Notes under the pieces: model-generated
Told to the model about the DNA's origin: nothing
The model's input: the letters and a program-made list of their open reading frames with translations, nothing else
The model's database searches: none
Position numbers and translations under genes: made by a program
Origin: Prochlorococcus sp. AG-363-O15
GTDB taxonomy: Bacteria; Cyanobacteriota; Cyanobacteriia; PCC-6307; Cyanobiaceae
Length of the DNA stretch: 54,993 bases
Assembly: GCA_003278255.1 (NCBI GenBank)
Contig: QCFZ01000007.1
Location: forward strand, 1 to 54,993
Reading direction: 5' to 3'
In this document: one piece after another, positions 9,233 to 16,481 of the stretch
Layout of the letters: every line of letters begins with the position of its first letter
Position numbering within the stretch: position 1 is the stretch's first letter

Positions 9233-9880
9233 ATGATTGACAAGACTCTGACAAGTTATCAAAGGTCTAAAATTGATGAAAGTGACGACTCCATCTTTTA
9301 TTCTTCCCCTAAATTAGTTCATCATCTTGATTATGCCTTTAGATCTAGATTAACAAATCTATATAGGGAAAAACTACATCAATCATCAATTATTCTGGAT
9401 TTAATGAGCAGCTGGGTAACTCACTTACCTGAAGATATATCTTATCAAAATATTATAGGTCATGGTCTTAATAAGGAAGAATTAGCGGCCAATAATAGGT
9501 TAGATAGTTACTGGGTTCAAGATTTAAATAAAGACCAGATTATACCCTTAGAATCTAATAGTGTAGATTACATTCTAATTACAGCAGGTTGGCAATACCT
9601 ACAATATCCAGAAAATATAGCGTCTGAATTAAGACGAATTATTCGCATGAATGGAAGACTGATCGTTTCATTTTCAAATAGGGCTTTTTGGCATAAGACA
9701 CCAAGAGTTTGGTCAGAAGGGACTGATGAAGATCACTTAAACTATATTTCAGAGTTATTACATAGACATAATTGGATTATTACCGATTTAATTTCAGAGA
9801 GTACTCAGCCTATAGGAATATCTCGTCTATTGGGAATCAAAGGGGACCCATTCTTTTCTGTTATTGCGTCACCAGCGTGA
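9233..9880 (+). CDS. Putative SAM-dependent methyltransferase (type 11-like)
   Basis: The 215-residue protein resembles class I methyltransferases of the UbiE/Methyltransf_11 type found in cyanobacteria. The central block has the expected order: a strand ILDLMSSW at about residue 60 in the motif I position, WVQDLNKDQIIPLESNSVDYI near 99-119, and a strand-helix RIIRMNGRLIVSFSNRAFW near 140-158. The motif I glycines of a typical SAM-binding loop are missing, so cofactor binding is not assured. The substrate is unknown. The start is the ATG at 9233; the gene is convergent with the next, minus-strand gene. Confidence 0.7.
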   Translation: MIDKTLTSYQRSKIDESDDSIFYSSPKLVHHLDYAFRSRLTNLYREKLHQSSIILDLMSSWVTHLPEDISYQNIIGHGLNKEELAANNRLDSYWVQDLNKDQIIPLESNSVDYILITAGWQYLQYPENIASELRRIIRMNGRLIVSFSNRAFWHKTPRVWSEGTDEDHLNYISELLHRHNWIITDLISESTQPIGISRLLGIKGDPFFSVIASPA

Positions 9881-9905
9881 AATGTATCAATTTTTGTAGT
9901 TCTTT

Positions 9906-10268
9906 CTAGTCTAGATCTCCACCATTGCAAAATCTCTTAGATATAGCAAGAGTTATATTTTTGCTAAACTGTGGATCTAATGTATTTGTTAATTCAAGAT
10001 ATTCCATAGAACCTTGCAAACATTTGTTTTGATATCTAGCTTCTTTGATTATTGGATCAACATATATCACTGTAACGATTATGAAAGATAGATATATTAT
10101 TGATCTTTTATTATCTTCTATATAACTTTTAGTCCTTTTACGTATTTTCAATACCGATCTAAGCCACCGATCAGGAAGTCCTATTTGGACGAAGCATAGC
10201 TCCACCCACCAGGGCAGCTTAGGAAGACCATCTGCACCTCTTGATCGCTTGAGTTCTTCAGACATCAT
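9906..10268 (-). CDS. Conserved picocyanobacterial protein with one membrane segment
   Basis: Not a recognised family. About 120 residues: a polar N-terminus (MSEELKRSRGADGLPKLP), an amphipathic block with WWVELCFVQIGLPDRWLRS, one hydrophobic segment at about residues 55-72 (IIYLSFIIVTVIYVDP), and a C-terminal region with two Cys. It is likely a single-pass protein with the C-terminus outside the cytosol. Tandem ATG codons at 10268 and 10265 are the likely start; a TTG further up (10289) is less likely. It is divergent from the following gene across 224 nt. Confidence 0.65.
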   Translation of the reverse strand: MMSEELKRSRGADGLPKLPWWVELCFVQIGLPDRWLRSVLKIRKRTKSYIEDNKRSIIYLSFIIVTVIYVDPIIKEARYQNKCLQGSMEYLELTNTLDPQFSKNITLAISKRFCNGGDLD

Positions 10269-10492
10269 CTTTATAGGCCTATAAGTCAAAATATATATGC
10301 TTTAGGGCTTGTTGAAAATACCCATAATTAAATGAAAGACTTCTCTTCGGAAACATTGTTCACTATTGTCTCAATTTAATTAATATATACTTTATATTTT
10401 ATTGCTTTTCTGATTGTCTCGTTAATTCAGAACTTTTGACTTCCTTTTCAAATAAGTTTGGTTACGCTTGAATCAGCTATAAGTAAAAGACC

Positions 10493-10816
10493 ATGAATTC
10501 TAGTAAGACCTCACTCATAGCCGCCTCTTCAGTTTGGGTTGCTGTTTTATTAAACCTTCTTCCTGGTCTAGGCACAGGTTATATCTATCAACGACGATGG
10601 AAGCCTTATTGGATTACTATAATAATTACATTCTTTTGGCTTCTTATAGGATTTTATTCTGTTCAATCCATAGATCCAGCTGATCCTGTTACTACCGAGA
10701 ATGACCAAACTGGTTTTTATGGACTAGTATTAATTTCAATTGCTACTGCAATAGAGTCAGGTTTAGCAGTTAAATCAGCACGGGAACAATCATACTTAAC
10801 AACTCGAGACAACTGA
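10493..10816 (+). CDS. Small membrane protein with a PGLGTGYIYQRRW motif
   Basis: The 107-residue protein has a Ser-rich start and a first hydrophobic segment (residues 10-24). PGLGTGYIYQRRWKPYW follows, then a second segment (TIIITFFWLLIGFYSV) and a third near residues 82-93. The Gly-rich turn before a Tyr/Arg/Trp cluster recalls TM2-like small membrane proteins, but I do not claim membership. Function is unknown. The ATG at 10493 is the first in frame. It stands alone with 140 nt downstream before the next gene. Confidence 0.65.
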   Translation: MNSSKTSLIAASSVWVAVLLNLLPGLGTGYIYQRRWKPYWITIIITFFWLLIGFYSVQSIDPADPVTTENDQTGFYGLVLISIATAIESGLAVKSAREQSYLTTRDN

Positions 10817-10956
10817 GAATGTAGTAAAACATTAGTTACCGGGCATCCTACTAAGACATTAAATTACAATTTATACATTATTTTCTTGATTTCCAATCAG
10901 CTCTTAGTTTTTCTATTCGGTTTAAGCTAATGTTTTAGTAATTAAATATAAAAGCT

Positions 10957-11226
10957 ATGGCCAAGCGTAGAAGAAAATTAAATAAGGAGATGGAACAACA
11001 TATAGCGCAAGCAAAAAGAAAAGTTGAACTTATTACTGCTATTATTAATGATATTGATGAGGAGGATATACAAGGAGAGTATAGACAGGCATTTGAGCCA
11101 GCTAAATCAAAATACATATTTTTGTCTAATTTATATGACCTTGAGGGATTTACTGAAGAATCTCAAGAATGTTTAGATACATATAATCAATTACTTAATG
11201 ACTTTGAGAGTGAATATGAAATCTAA
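10957..11226 (+). CDS. Small acidic coiled-coil-like protein, unknown function
   Basis: Unrecognised 89-residue protein. It begins with a very basic patch (MAKRRRKLNKEME) and becomes acidic and helical, with a heptad-like central region and an acidic C-terminus ending ESEYEI. There are no Cys residues in the first 70 and no membrane segment. Its stop codon overlaps the end of the convergent 335-residue gene by 4 nt (11223-11226), which argues that both ends are real and densely packed. Confidence 0.6.
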   Translation: MAKRRRKLNKEMEQHIAQAKRKVELITAIINDIDEEDIQGEYRQAFEPAKSKYIFLSNLYDLEGFTEESQECLDTYNQLLNDFESEYEI

Positions 11227-12230
11227 TCTATAGATGATAAGTTCAAGTCAATAATGTCATTACTAGCCAACGAACCCTGACCATTTGGTTTAGTTTGGAG
11301 TCCGAAGATTAAATAGCCTATACTTATTGACTCATTAATAATTTCTTTCATTAATTGGTATTCGTTATCAGCTGTGGCGCTAATTTGGTTAAACAGCGCA
11401 TCATTAATATGATTTTCAATTTCACTTCGTGAAAATACTAGCTCTGAATTATTTAGTTTTTCTGACAGCTGTTTTATTGTTTCTCCTATACATAGACTGG
11501 ATATAGTTGTATTCGTGTCACTCATTATTTCTAAGTTATCAATTTTAGGGCTGGGTACTATAGGTATCGGGTAACCTAGTTCATTATTTGCATTCATTAA
11601 ATCTGACTTGATTATATTTAAGGCGATTGAATTGTCTTCTCCAGAAATTAGTTTTGACTTAATGAAATTGAGTAGACTGATTCTTCTATCTTCATTTGAC
11701 CTTATTAAGGATCTGATAGAGGCCTTGATAACAGTTGCATTTACTGGAATCATGGAGAAATTAATTGATAATTCAGCCCTAAGTAGTTCTATGTCCTCAG
11801 AGTTTAATTCAGTTAAGAGACGACGGGTATTATTTTGGCTACTTAACCAATCTATTATGTCATCTTCATTTGTTGAATCATTGGACCATCTTGATATACA
11901 ACCAAGGGCAATCACTATCTCCCATATATTATCTTGAAAAATCTTCTTAGCTAGTATTTTTATTGATGATTCATTAGACTTTGATCGTAATTCCGTTTTA
12001 ATATGATCATAATTCAACCCACTGGTTGAATTATTCTGATTTGCATCCTGGTTGTTTTCTTTGTTTTCTGCCGTTAGTCCTCTGGGCCTTGACATTCTTT
12101 GGTCTTGAATCGGAGCATCTAATCCCATCTCACAATATCTACAAATGTCACCATCTGCCCTAAATAGATTAAGTGATACTTCGCTATTGCAGATCCGACA
12201 ACTCCTAAGCTCAGGCTTGCTTTGTTCCAT
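11223..12230 (-). CDS. 335-residue protein with an N-terminal Cys-pair (zinc-ribbon-like) motif
   Basis: No family recognised. Residues about 11-14 (CRIC) and 30-33 (CRYC) form two CxxC pairs, spaced as in a zinc ribbon. They are followed by a low-complexity Asn/Gln-rich linker (residues 50-75) and a long helical acidic region of about 230 residues rich in Ile, Ser, Asn and Glu. The fold of the C-terminal part is unclear. No signal peptide or membrane segment is seen, so it is likely cytosolic. The ATG at 12230 is the first. The Asn/Ile richness follows the AT-rich base composition and suggests relaxed or fast evolution. Confidence 0.65.
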   Translation of the reverse strand: MEQSKPELRSCRICNSEVSLNLFRADGDICRYCEMGLDAPIQDQRMSRPRGLTAENKENNQDANQNNSTSGLNYDHIKTELRSKSNESSIKILAKKIFQDNIWEIVIALGCISRWSNDSTNEDDIIDWLSSQNNTRRLLTELNSEDIELLRAELSINFSMIPVNATVIKASIRSLIRSNEDRRISLLNFIKSKLISGEDNSIALNIIKSDLMNANNELGYPIPIVPSPKIDNLEIMSDTNTTISSLCIGETIKQLSEKLNNSELVFSRSEIENHINDALFNQISATADNEYQLMKEIINESISIGYLIFGLQTKPNGQGSLASNDIIDLNLSSID

Positions 12231-12616
12231 TACTTGGTTTCGACTTATATAAATTCTACATTCATTTATTCTTTTATCAAATAATATTTCCTAAACAATT
12301 AGCATCAATACAGGTTATACGCCATCTACACAGTTTAAAAATATTATTCGTTCCTAACACCATTATGTTAGGTAAACATTCACACCAACCCAAATAAATC
12401 TTCATACTAATATCTTTTTGATTCTTGTCAAACTATTCTTTTGATGAATATACGTAATTACATCATATAAATACTTAAGAGGGATATCAATATATTTCAC
12501 TGAATAATTAGACTCTTGGTTTTGGAGTAGAGCAAGTCCTATATATGTATCAAGAACAGCTTGACTTTGGCTTACCAGTAATCTATATAGAAATATCTAT
12601 GTATACATACTAGCTA
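12231..12616. other. 386-nt intergenic region, no gene seen
   Basis: This gap separates two divergent genes and should hold both promoters. I find no open frame longer than about 22 codons and no tRNA-like structure. It is very AT-rich. One small inverted repeat, CCTAACA at 12353-12359 and TGTTAGG at 12366-12372 with a 6-nt loop, is the only structure noticed; it lacks a T-run, so it could be an operator-like site or chance. A small RNA cannot be excluded from sequence alone. Confidence 0.5.
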
Positions 12617-13027
12617 ATGGGAAAAATAAGATTACTACCAATATTTTTAATTGCTTTCTGGCAGCAACTTCCATTGTTATCACATGACTTAACGGATTTA
12701 CATAGGTTCTGCCTTTCAGCCAATGATTATCCTGGATGTTTTTCTACTCAACTATCTGACGACAAACTTGATTTAACTTCAGATACTAATTACCCTGAAT
12801 TTAGAAAATATGGTCCCCTTCGGATTAATTGGACAAGTTGGAGATCTAAGAATGGTAACTATGTAGCAGCAGCTACAAATATGAATAATCAAAACATATT
12901 TTTGGCTATTAATTGCTCTCAGTCAATGATAAATGTCACCGGTATTCAGAATCGCTGGAAGGGTTGGTCTAATGTACAAAATGATTTCGAGGCAGCATTA
13001 CTCAAGGATTTATGTAATCTGAATTAA
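12617..13027 (+). CDS. Small secreted protein, unknown function
   Basis: The 136-residue protein has an N-terminal signal-peptide-like segment (MGKIRLLPIFLIAFWQQLPLLS), with likely cleavage near residue 22. The mature part contains four Cys (HRFC, PGCF, NCS, LCNLN), consistent with two disulfides in the periplasm or outside. The segment NWTSWRSKNGNYVAAATN looks like a conserved core. No family recognised. It is one of several small exported proteins in this stretch; the ATG at 12617 is clear. Confidence 0.65.
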   Translation: MGKIRLLPIFLIAFWQQLPLLSHDLTDLHRFCLSANDYPGCFSTQLSDDKLDLTSDTNYPEFRKYGPLRINWTSWRSKNGNYVAAATNMNNQNIFLAINCSQSMINVTGIQNRWKGWSNVQNDFEAALLKDLCNLN

Positions 13028-13131
13028 ATTCTTATTCTTGACTTACATTATATTTTTTATTCAATTAATCGTAATATCATTCTTGAATATCCCTTTATTC
13101 CATGCTATAGATAGAGAATATTTTGTATTCT

Positions 13132-13470
13132 ATGCCTCTTATTACAGTCCATACATCTATCTGTCAGTCTGAGAATTCTGATTTACTTCTGAAGTCACTT
13201 TCCAGGGAAATTGCCTCTTTGACTTGTAAGCCGGAATCCTATGTTATGACTATTCTTAAAACAGATATAGCTATGACCTTTGCTGGATCAAAAGATCCCT
13301 CAGCTTTCGTAGAAATTAAATCAATTGGTGCGCTTTCACCCAAGGAATTTACTCCTAGAATCACTGAAATCCTAGTCAAATATTTAGGATTAAAGGCAAA
13401 CCGTATTTATGTGAACTTTAGTGATGTTGAATCTTGCAATTGGGGTTTTAATGGCAATACTTTTGGCTAA
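13132..13470 (+). CDS. MIF-like tautomerase family protein
   Basis: This 112-residue protein belongs to the macrophage migration inhibitory factor / phenylpyruvate tautomerase family. The ATG at 13132 places the catalytic proline as residue 2 (MPLITVHTS), which requires removal of Met for activity; a TTG three codons upstream would bury that proline and is rejected. The length (about 112-115) and the C-terminal pattern, YLGLKANRIYVNFSDVE with W and the NGNTF end, match MIF. Cyanobacterial MIF homologues with tautomerase activity are known. The physiological substrate here is unknown, and no pathway neighbour suggests one. Confidence 0.9.
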   Translation: MPLITVHTSICQSENSDLLLKSLSREIASLTCKPESYVMTILKTDIAMTFAGSKDPSAFVEIKSIGALSPKEFTPRITEILVKYLGLKANRIYVNFSDVESCNWGFNGNTFG

Positions 13471-13474
13471 GTGA

Positions 13475-13837
13475 CTATTCGTCAATCGTATAATCCCATT
13501 TACGTTCATAGGGTCTTAAGTTTAAGTTTCGTTTGATAATGCTATTCATTTTTTTGTTTTTATTTTCATTTATATTTGGTAGTGCTTCCATATGGCTACA
13601 AACTGTTCCTATGCAGCCATAATCTTGTTCTTGTTTATTTTTCAAGTAATCTTGATAAGGAACGACCTTTATCTCAATGGGTTCGTTTCTATTTATCCTT
13701 GGTAGATTCATAACATTAGCAGTACATTCTGAATATTGACTTGTACCTCTACAATGTTTTACAACAACTTCCGCTGCTTCCACAAAATTAATGCACGTAA
13801 CAAAAAATGAAATTAGTACCGTTACATTCTTAATCAT
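13475..13837 (-). CDS. Small secreted Cys-containing protein, unknown function
   Basis: The 120-residue protein starts with a good signal peptide (MIKNVTVLISFFVTCINFVEA, cleavage after about residue 21). The mature part has four Cys (KHC, SEC, GC, VC) and an Asn/Lys-rich region (NENKNKKMN), ending WDYTIDE. Family not recognised. It converges on the MIF-like gene with a 4-nt gap. With the protein at 12617 it suggests a local group of exported small proteins. Confidence 0.6.
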   Translation of the reverse strand: MIKNVTVLISFFVTCINFVEAAEVVVKHCRGTSQYSECTANVMNLPRINRNEPIEIKVVPYQDYLKNKQEQDYGCIGTVCSHMEALPNINENKNKKMNSIIKRNLNLRPYERKWDYTIDE

Positions 13838-13924
13838 ATTAATACTTTGAGTTTTTATAAGTATATAATGAGTTTAATAAATGTCATGTGCGATATTCTT
13901 TAAAATTATTGGACTGTCCTTAAG

Positions 13925-14056
13925 TTAATCTTTTTTTCTCCAATCCCTCTTTAATGCAAATTCCTCACTGTTGTCTAGCCTTACCACAACTACAAGGAAA
14001 ATCAACCCGAAAACTGCTACACCAATGAAGAGGCTGGTGATAGGGTCAACATTCAT
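13925..14056 (-). CDS. 43-residue single-span membrane protein
   Basis: A complete small minus-strand frame from the ATG at 14056 to the TAA at 13925. It has a short acidic N-terminus (MNVDPIT), one clean hydrophobic helix of about 20 residues (FIGVAVFGLIFLVVVV), then a charged tail (RLDNSEEFALKRDWRKKD). The layout resembles small thylakoid membrane subunits, but I cannot assign it to a known Psb, Psa or Pet family. It is 87 nt upstream of the secreted-protein gene on the same strand. The helix-then-charged-tail organisation makes chance unlikely. Confidence 0.55.
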   Translation of the reverse strand: MNVDPITSLFIGVAVFGLIFLVVVVRLDNSEEFALKRDWRKKD

Positions 14057-14238
14057 AGTAACTATCAGCTTTAAGCTATTATCTTTAATATTTCTATTTT
14101 ACATCAAAATACATTGAGTGATTGGATTATACAGACAGCTATCCAATCGTTCCTTTGCAGCCAGTCTGTCTTTCTTGTTGTTACATTATGCAGACAAAAT
14201 TAAAATCATTGGCAGAATGAGTAAAAATAACACTAAAA

Positions 14239-14367
14239 ATGTCTGAAACACATAATGCAATTGATGAGGCTATGAATGCCATTAAGGAAGAAATTTTAAC
14301 TGATTTAGCTGAGGATGTATTAAGCCTCAAGAATAATAATGATAACACTCATGATATAAATGAATAG
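14239..14367 (+). CDS. 42-residue acidic helical peptide, possible gene
   Basis: A plus-strand frame from the ATG at 14239 to the TAG at 14367 encodes 42 residues. It is an amphipathic acidic helix (MSETHNAIDEAMNAIKEE, then LTDLAEDVLSLKN) with an Asn-rich end. No family is recognised. There is no clear Shine-Dalgarno. Composition is protein-like and the frame fills a gap between two minus-strand genes, but it could be chance. Confidence 0.4.
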   Translation: MSETHNAIDEAMNAIKEEILTDLAEDVLSLKNNNDNTHDINE

Positions 14368-14414
14368 ACCAACTTACGCGAGCTCTTCTTTATTGATTGA
14401 TTTCTCATATTTAA

Positions 14415-14708
14415 TTAACCTTTTCTAGCTATATTTATTTGTTCTATAAGTTGAACCTCATCTAAGTGAGTTATAACAAATATCTCTTGCATACTTCTAC
14501 CTTTTCTTGCTATCAATTTATATCCCCCTAATATTTTAGACGACAATCTGATCACTAAATCGTTTGACCTTCCTCTCGCTCTGGCTATTACAGCTGGAGT
14601 TATGGTTTTTATTCCGTCAGCTTCAGCTAGTGTCTTTAGCCATGGAATAAGGCCATCTATATAAGTACTGTGTGTTACAACCAGTCTACCCACGATCTTT
14701 CGATTCAA
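14415..14708 (-). CDS. DUF2103 family predicted metal-binding protein
   Basis: The 97-residue protein matches the DUF2103 family by its start, GRLVVTHSTYIDGLIPWLK, and the following ITPAVIARARGRSNDLVIRLS. Family members are annotated as predicted metal-binding; the His at about residue 13 (THST) is a possible ligand. Function is unknown. The protein is basic. The start is the ATG at 14708. It is divergent from the short frame at 14730. Confidence 0.8.
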   Translation of the reverse strand: MNRKIVGRLVVTHSTYIDGLIPWLKTLAEADGIKTITPAVIARARGRSNDLVIRLSSKILGGYKLIARKGRSMQEIFVITHLDEVQLIEQINIARKG

Positions 14709-14729
14709 TTACAGGCTGAAAATACCTGA

Positions 14730-14882
14730 TCTACCTACGAAATTAAATCAGGCGCAATATCTTTAATCTTTCATACATCAGATGCTCTTCCTTGGATAGT
14801 CTCCGCACTGCTTGAAGCAGAATTTGGACCCAAAGCTAGAGTCTTTACCCATGAACCTCCTGGACATGAGGTTCATGGGTGA
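14730..14882 (+). pseudogene. Coding-like frame without a canonical start (small conserved-looking protein or remnant)
   Basis: The frame is open from the codon after a TGA at 14727 to a TGA at 14880. It reads as convincing protein: SLIFHTSDALPWIVSALLEA, then EFGPKARVFTHEPPGHEVHG. It contains no ATG, GTG or TTG at all, so it needs an ATT (14742) or ATA (14757) start, or an upstream frameshift, or it is a broken gene. The neighbouring frame (from about 14701) is also open until 14765, which would suit a frameshift. The last 34 nt form a perfect inverted repeat that also encodes the C-terminus. I do not recognise the family. Confidence 0.45.
14847..14880 (+). terminator. Perfect 13-bp inverted repeat at the 3' end of the coding-like frame
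   Basis: The arms ACCCATGAACCTC (14847-14859) and GAGGTTCATGGGT (14868-14880) are perfectly complementary with an 8-nt loop, followed by GATCTTTT. It is the most stable-looking hairpin I saw in the window. It could be a terminator embedded in the end of the coding frame, a transcript-stabilising 3' structure, or a protein-binding palindrome. The short T-run makes it only a fair intrinsic terminator. Confidence 0.5.
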
Positions 14883-15105
14883 TCTTTTACAAACGTTAAT
14901 TCTATCTTTATTTTTTATCTATGTGCAAAATTTAATGACTACGGGTTAGATGATGTTTGGATGATTTTAATTTTTACACTATGAATGTATGTCTACAGAT
15001 AATTAAAATTATTTGTTATCTTATCTATTCTCAGGTTAGGAGAGTGTTGTATTAATCACCTGTTCCTGAAAACATATATACTTCGAATACCATGGCCTTA
15101 AATCG

Positions 15106-15402
15106 TTAGCATCTTTCCAAAGGTGCCATTGTTAGTCCTTCGTTAGACAATTGATGGTGATACAGTTCTGCTTGCTCTAGAGGTCCCCTCCATACCTCTG
15201 CCTGGCCTTCATTATTTATTTTGTGAGCAAGCTTCCAAGCTTTTTCTTCATTCATACCGGGAATTATTTTTTGTAGACAATTAGCTACATGCTGAAATGT
15301 ATTTACATCGTCATCAAGGACGATTACTCGTGCTTCCGGGTACTTTTGGGTCTTTTGTATCCTTTCTAGGACAGTGCTTGAGCCAGGAGTGGTAAATGTC
15401 AC
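15106..15402 (-). CDS. clpS: ATP-dependent Clp protease adaptor ClpS
   Basis: ClpS recognises N-degron substrates and hands them to the ClpC/ClpP protease in the cytosol. The 98-residue protein has the core ARVIVLDDDVNTFQHVANCL (residues 25-44), whose acidic DDD-N segment lines the substrate pocket, followed by AWKLAHKINNEGQAEVWRG. The start is a GTG at 15402. Cyanobacteria often have two ClpS paralogues; this one has the usual ClpS1-like length, but I do not assign the paralogue. A clpP gene is about 1.1 kb away in the same neighbourhood. Confidence 0.93.
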   Translation of the reverse strand: MTFTTPGSSTVLERIQKTQKYPEARVIVLDDDVNTFQHVANCLQKIIPGMNEEKAWKLAHKINNEGQAEVWRGPLEQAELYHHQLSNEGLTMAPLERC

Positions 15403-15469
15403 GTTCTTGTCCCTATAACCATGTAATCTTGTTAGAGCCTATAGGCTGACATCCTTACTAGTGAGTTAA

Positions 15470-15571
15470 ATGCTATTTACCTTTGCTTGGGCTGCATTGG
15501 CAGCTGTATTCAGCGTCTCAATCGCGATGGTTGTTTGGGGTCGTAATGGAGATGGATCAATTAATTTCTAA
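15470..15571 (+). CDS. petN: Cytochrome b6f complex subunit PetN
   Basis: PetN is the smallest subunit of the cytochrome b6f complex, needed for its assembly and stability in the thylakoid membrane. The 33-residue frame from the ATG at 15470 to the TAA at 15571 is a single hydrophobic helix ([20 protein letters not shown]) ending in the hallmark VVWGRNG. Most PetN are 29-33 residues, so it is full length. It is divergent from clpS and is followed by another small membrane ORF. Confidence 0.93.
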   Translation: MLFTFAWAALAAVFSVSIAMVVWGRNGDGSINF

Positions 15572-15572
15572 C

Positions 15573-15710
15573 GTGCCTGAATCACTCTCAATCCCTAGTT
15601 TATCAAAACTATTATCTTATTCGGCCGCCTTTTTGCTGGTTTTTGTAAGTATATCAGTTATATATTTATCTTTTATAGATTGGAAAGATAAAAGACGTTT
15701 GAAAAAATAA
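15573..15710 (+). CDS. Small single-span membrane protein downstream of petN
   Basis: A frame of 45 residues from a GTG at 15573, two nt after the petN stop, or up to 54 from the ATG at 15546 inside petN. It has a polar start (VPESLSIPSLSK), one strong hydrophobic helix (FLLVFVSISVIYLSFI) and a basic tail (DWKDKRRLKK). Family unknown. Its position suggests cotranscription and perhaps translational coupling with petN. It could be a small thylakoid protein. Confidence 0.5.
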   Translation: MPESLSIPSLSKLLSYSAAFLLVFVSISVIYLSFIDWKDKRRLKK

Positions 15711-15765
15711 ATTATTATTGATGTACAAAATATTAATATACTACCATTGCTTTATCTAATAAATT

Positions 15766-16422
15766 TTATTTTGCAGACCTTCTTTTTTTGTCAGCTTCAA
15801 TAGTCTCTTTCAAAAGTTCAATTGCTTGAGTAAGTCGTTCAAGGTTGGATTTATAGAGGTTCAAGTCTCTCTCAACTCGTTTCTGTGAAAAACCTATATT
15901 ACCAAGTATATTTTGTGTCATTTCTCTTCTTTCATTTATTGATTCTTCTGATTTAGGTTTTGCATATGTTAATAAGCTGAATAAACCTATAGCTTGTAGC
16001 CTGGTGTAGTAAATGTCTTTTCTGTATAATGAATCTATAAGTGACTTAATTCTTTCTGGGGCATCTATACCTTTATTCTTAAACCAATCTTCAATTTTAC
16101 CTGCTTCATATTCCTTTGCTATTTCGATCAGTTTCTGACTGTCTTTCTGGATTGCTATCGGATCAAATCCATTGCACTCACATAAGGCATTGAATAAATT
16201 CGTTAAATGTTTTTCTGGCCTATATCCATTTGTAAAAGAATTAAAAACTTGGTATACCCCAACTTCAAACAGAGGGTCGGGCTGAAAATTCTTGTTTCTA
16301 CTAAGAAGATGTAGCTCTACAAGGAGTTCATCGGCTAGTCGCCTGTATATGGGTGGTATGACATGCGGAAATGCTTCATGGAATACACGCTTGCTGTCAG
16401 CTATGGTTTTGGTTTCACTCAA
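15766..16422 (-). CDS. thf1: Thylakoid formation protein Thf1/Psb29
   Basis: Thf1 (Psb29) helps photosystem II biogenesis and repair and in other organisms binds and stabilises FtsH. The 218-residue protein starts TVSD-like (KTIADSKRVFHEAFPHVIPP) and contains the family-typical FEVGVYQVFNSFTNGYRPE near residues 54-72. A long helical C-terminus ends in a Lys/Arg-rich coil. The start is a TTG at 16422 immediately before the conserved block. It is divergent from clpP with about 60 nt between them, and ftsH lies just beyond clpP. Confidence 0.93.
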   Translation of the reverse strand: MSETKTIADSKRVFHEAFPHVIPPIYRRLADELLVELHLLSRNKNFQPDPLFEVGVYQVFNSFTNGYRPEKHLTNLFNALCECNGFDPIAIQKDSQKLIEIAKEYEAGKIEDWFKNKGIDAPERIKSLIDSLYRKDIYYTRLQAIGLFSLLTYAKPKSEESINERREMTQNILGNIGFSQKRVERDLNLYKSNLERLTQAIELLKETIEADKKRRSAK

Positions 16423-16481
16423 TTGGCTATACAGATCTGTTATAGATCGACCTTAGCTCTGCCTATGACAACGTTAGTATC

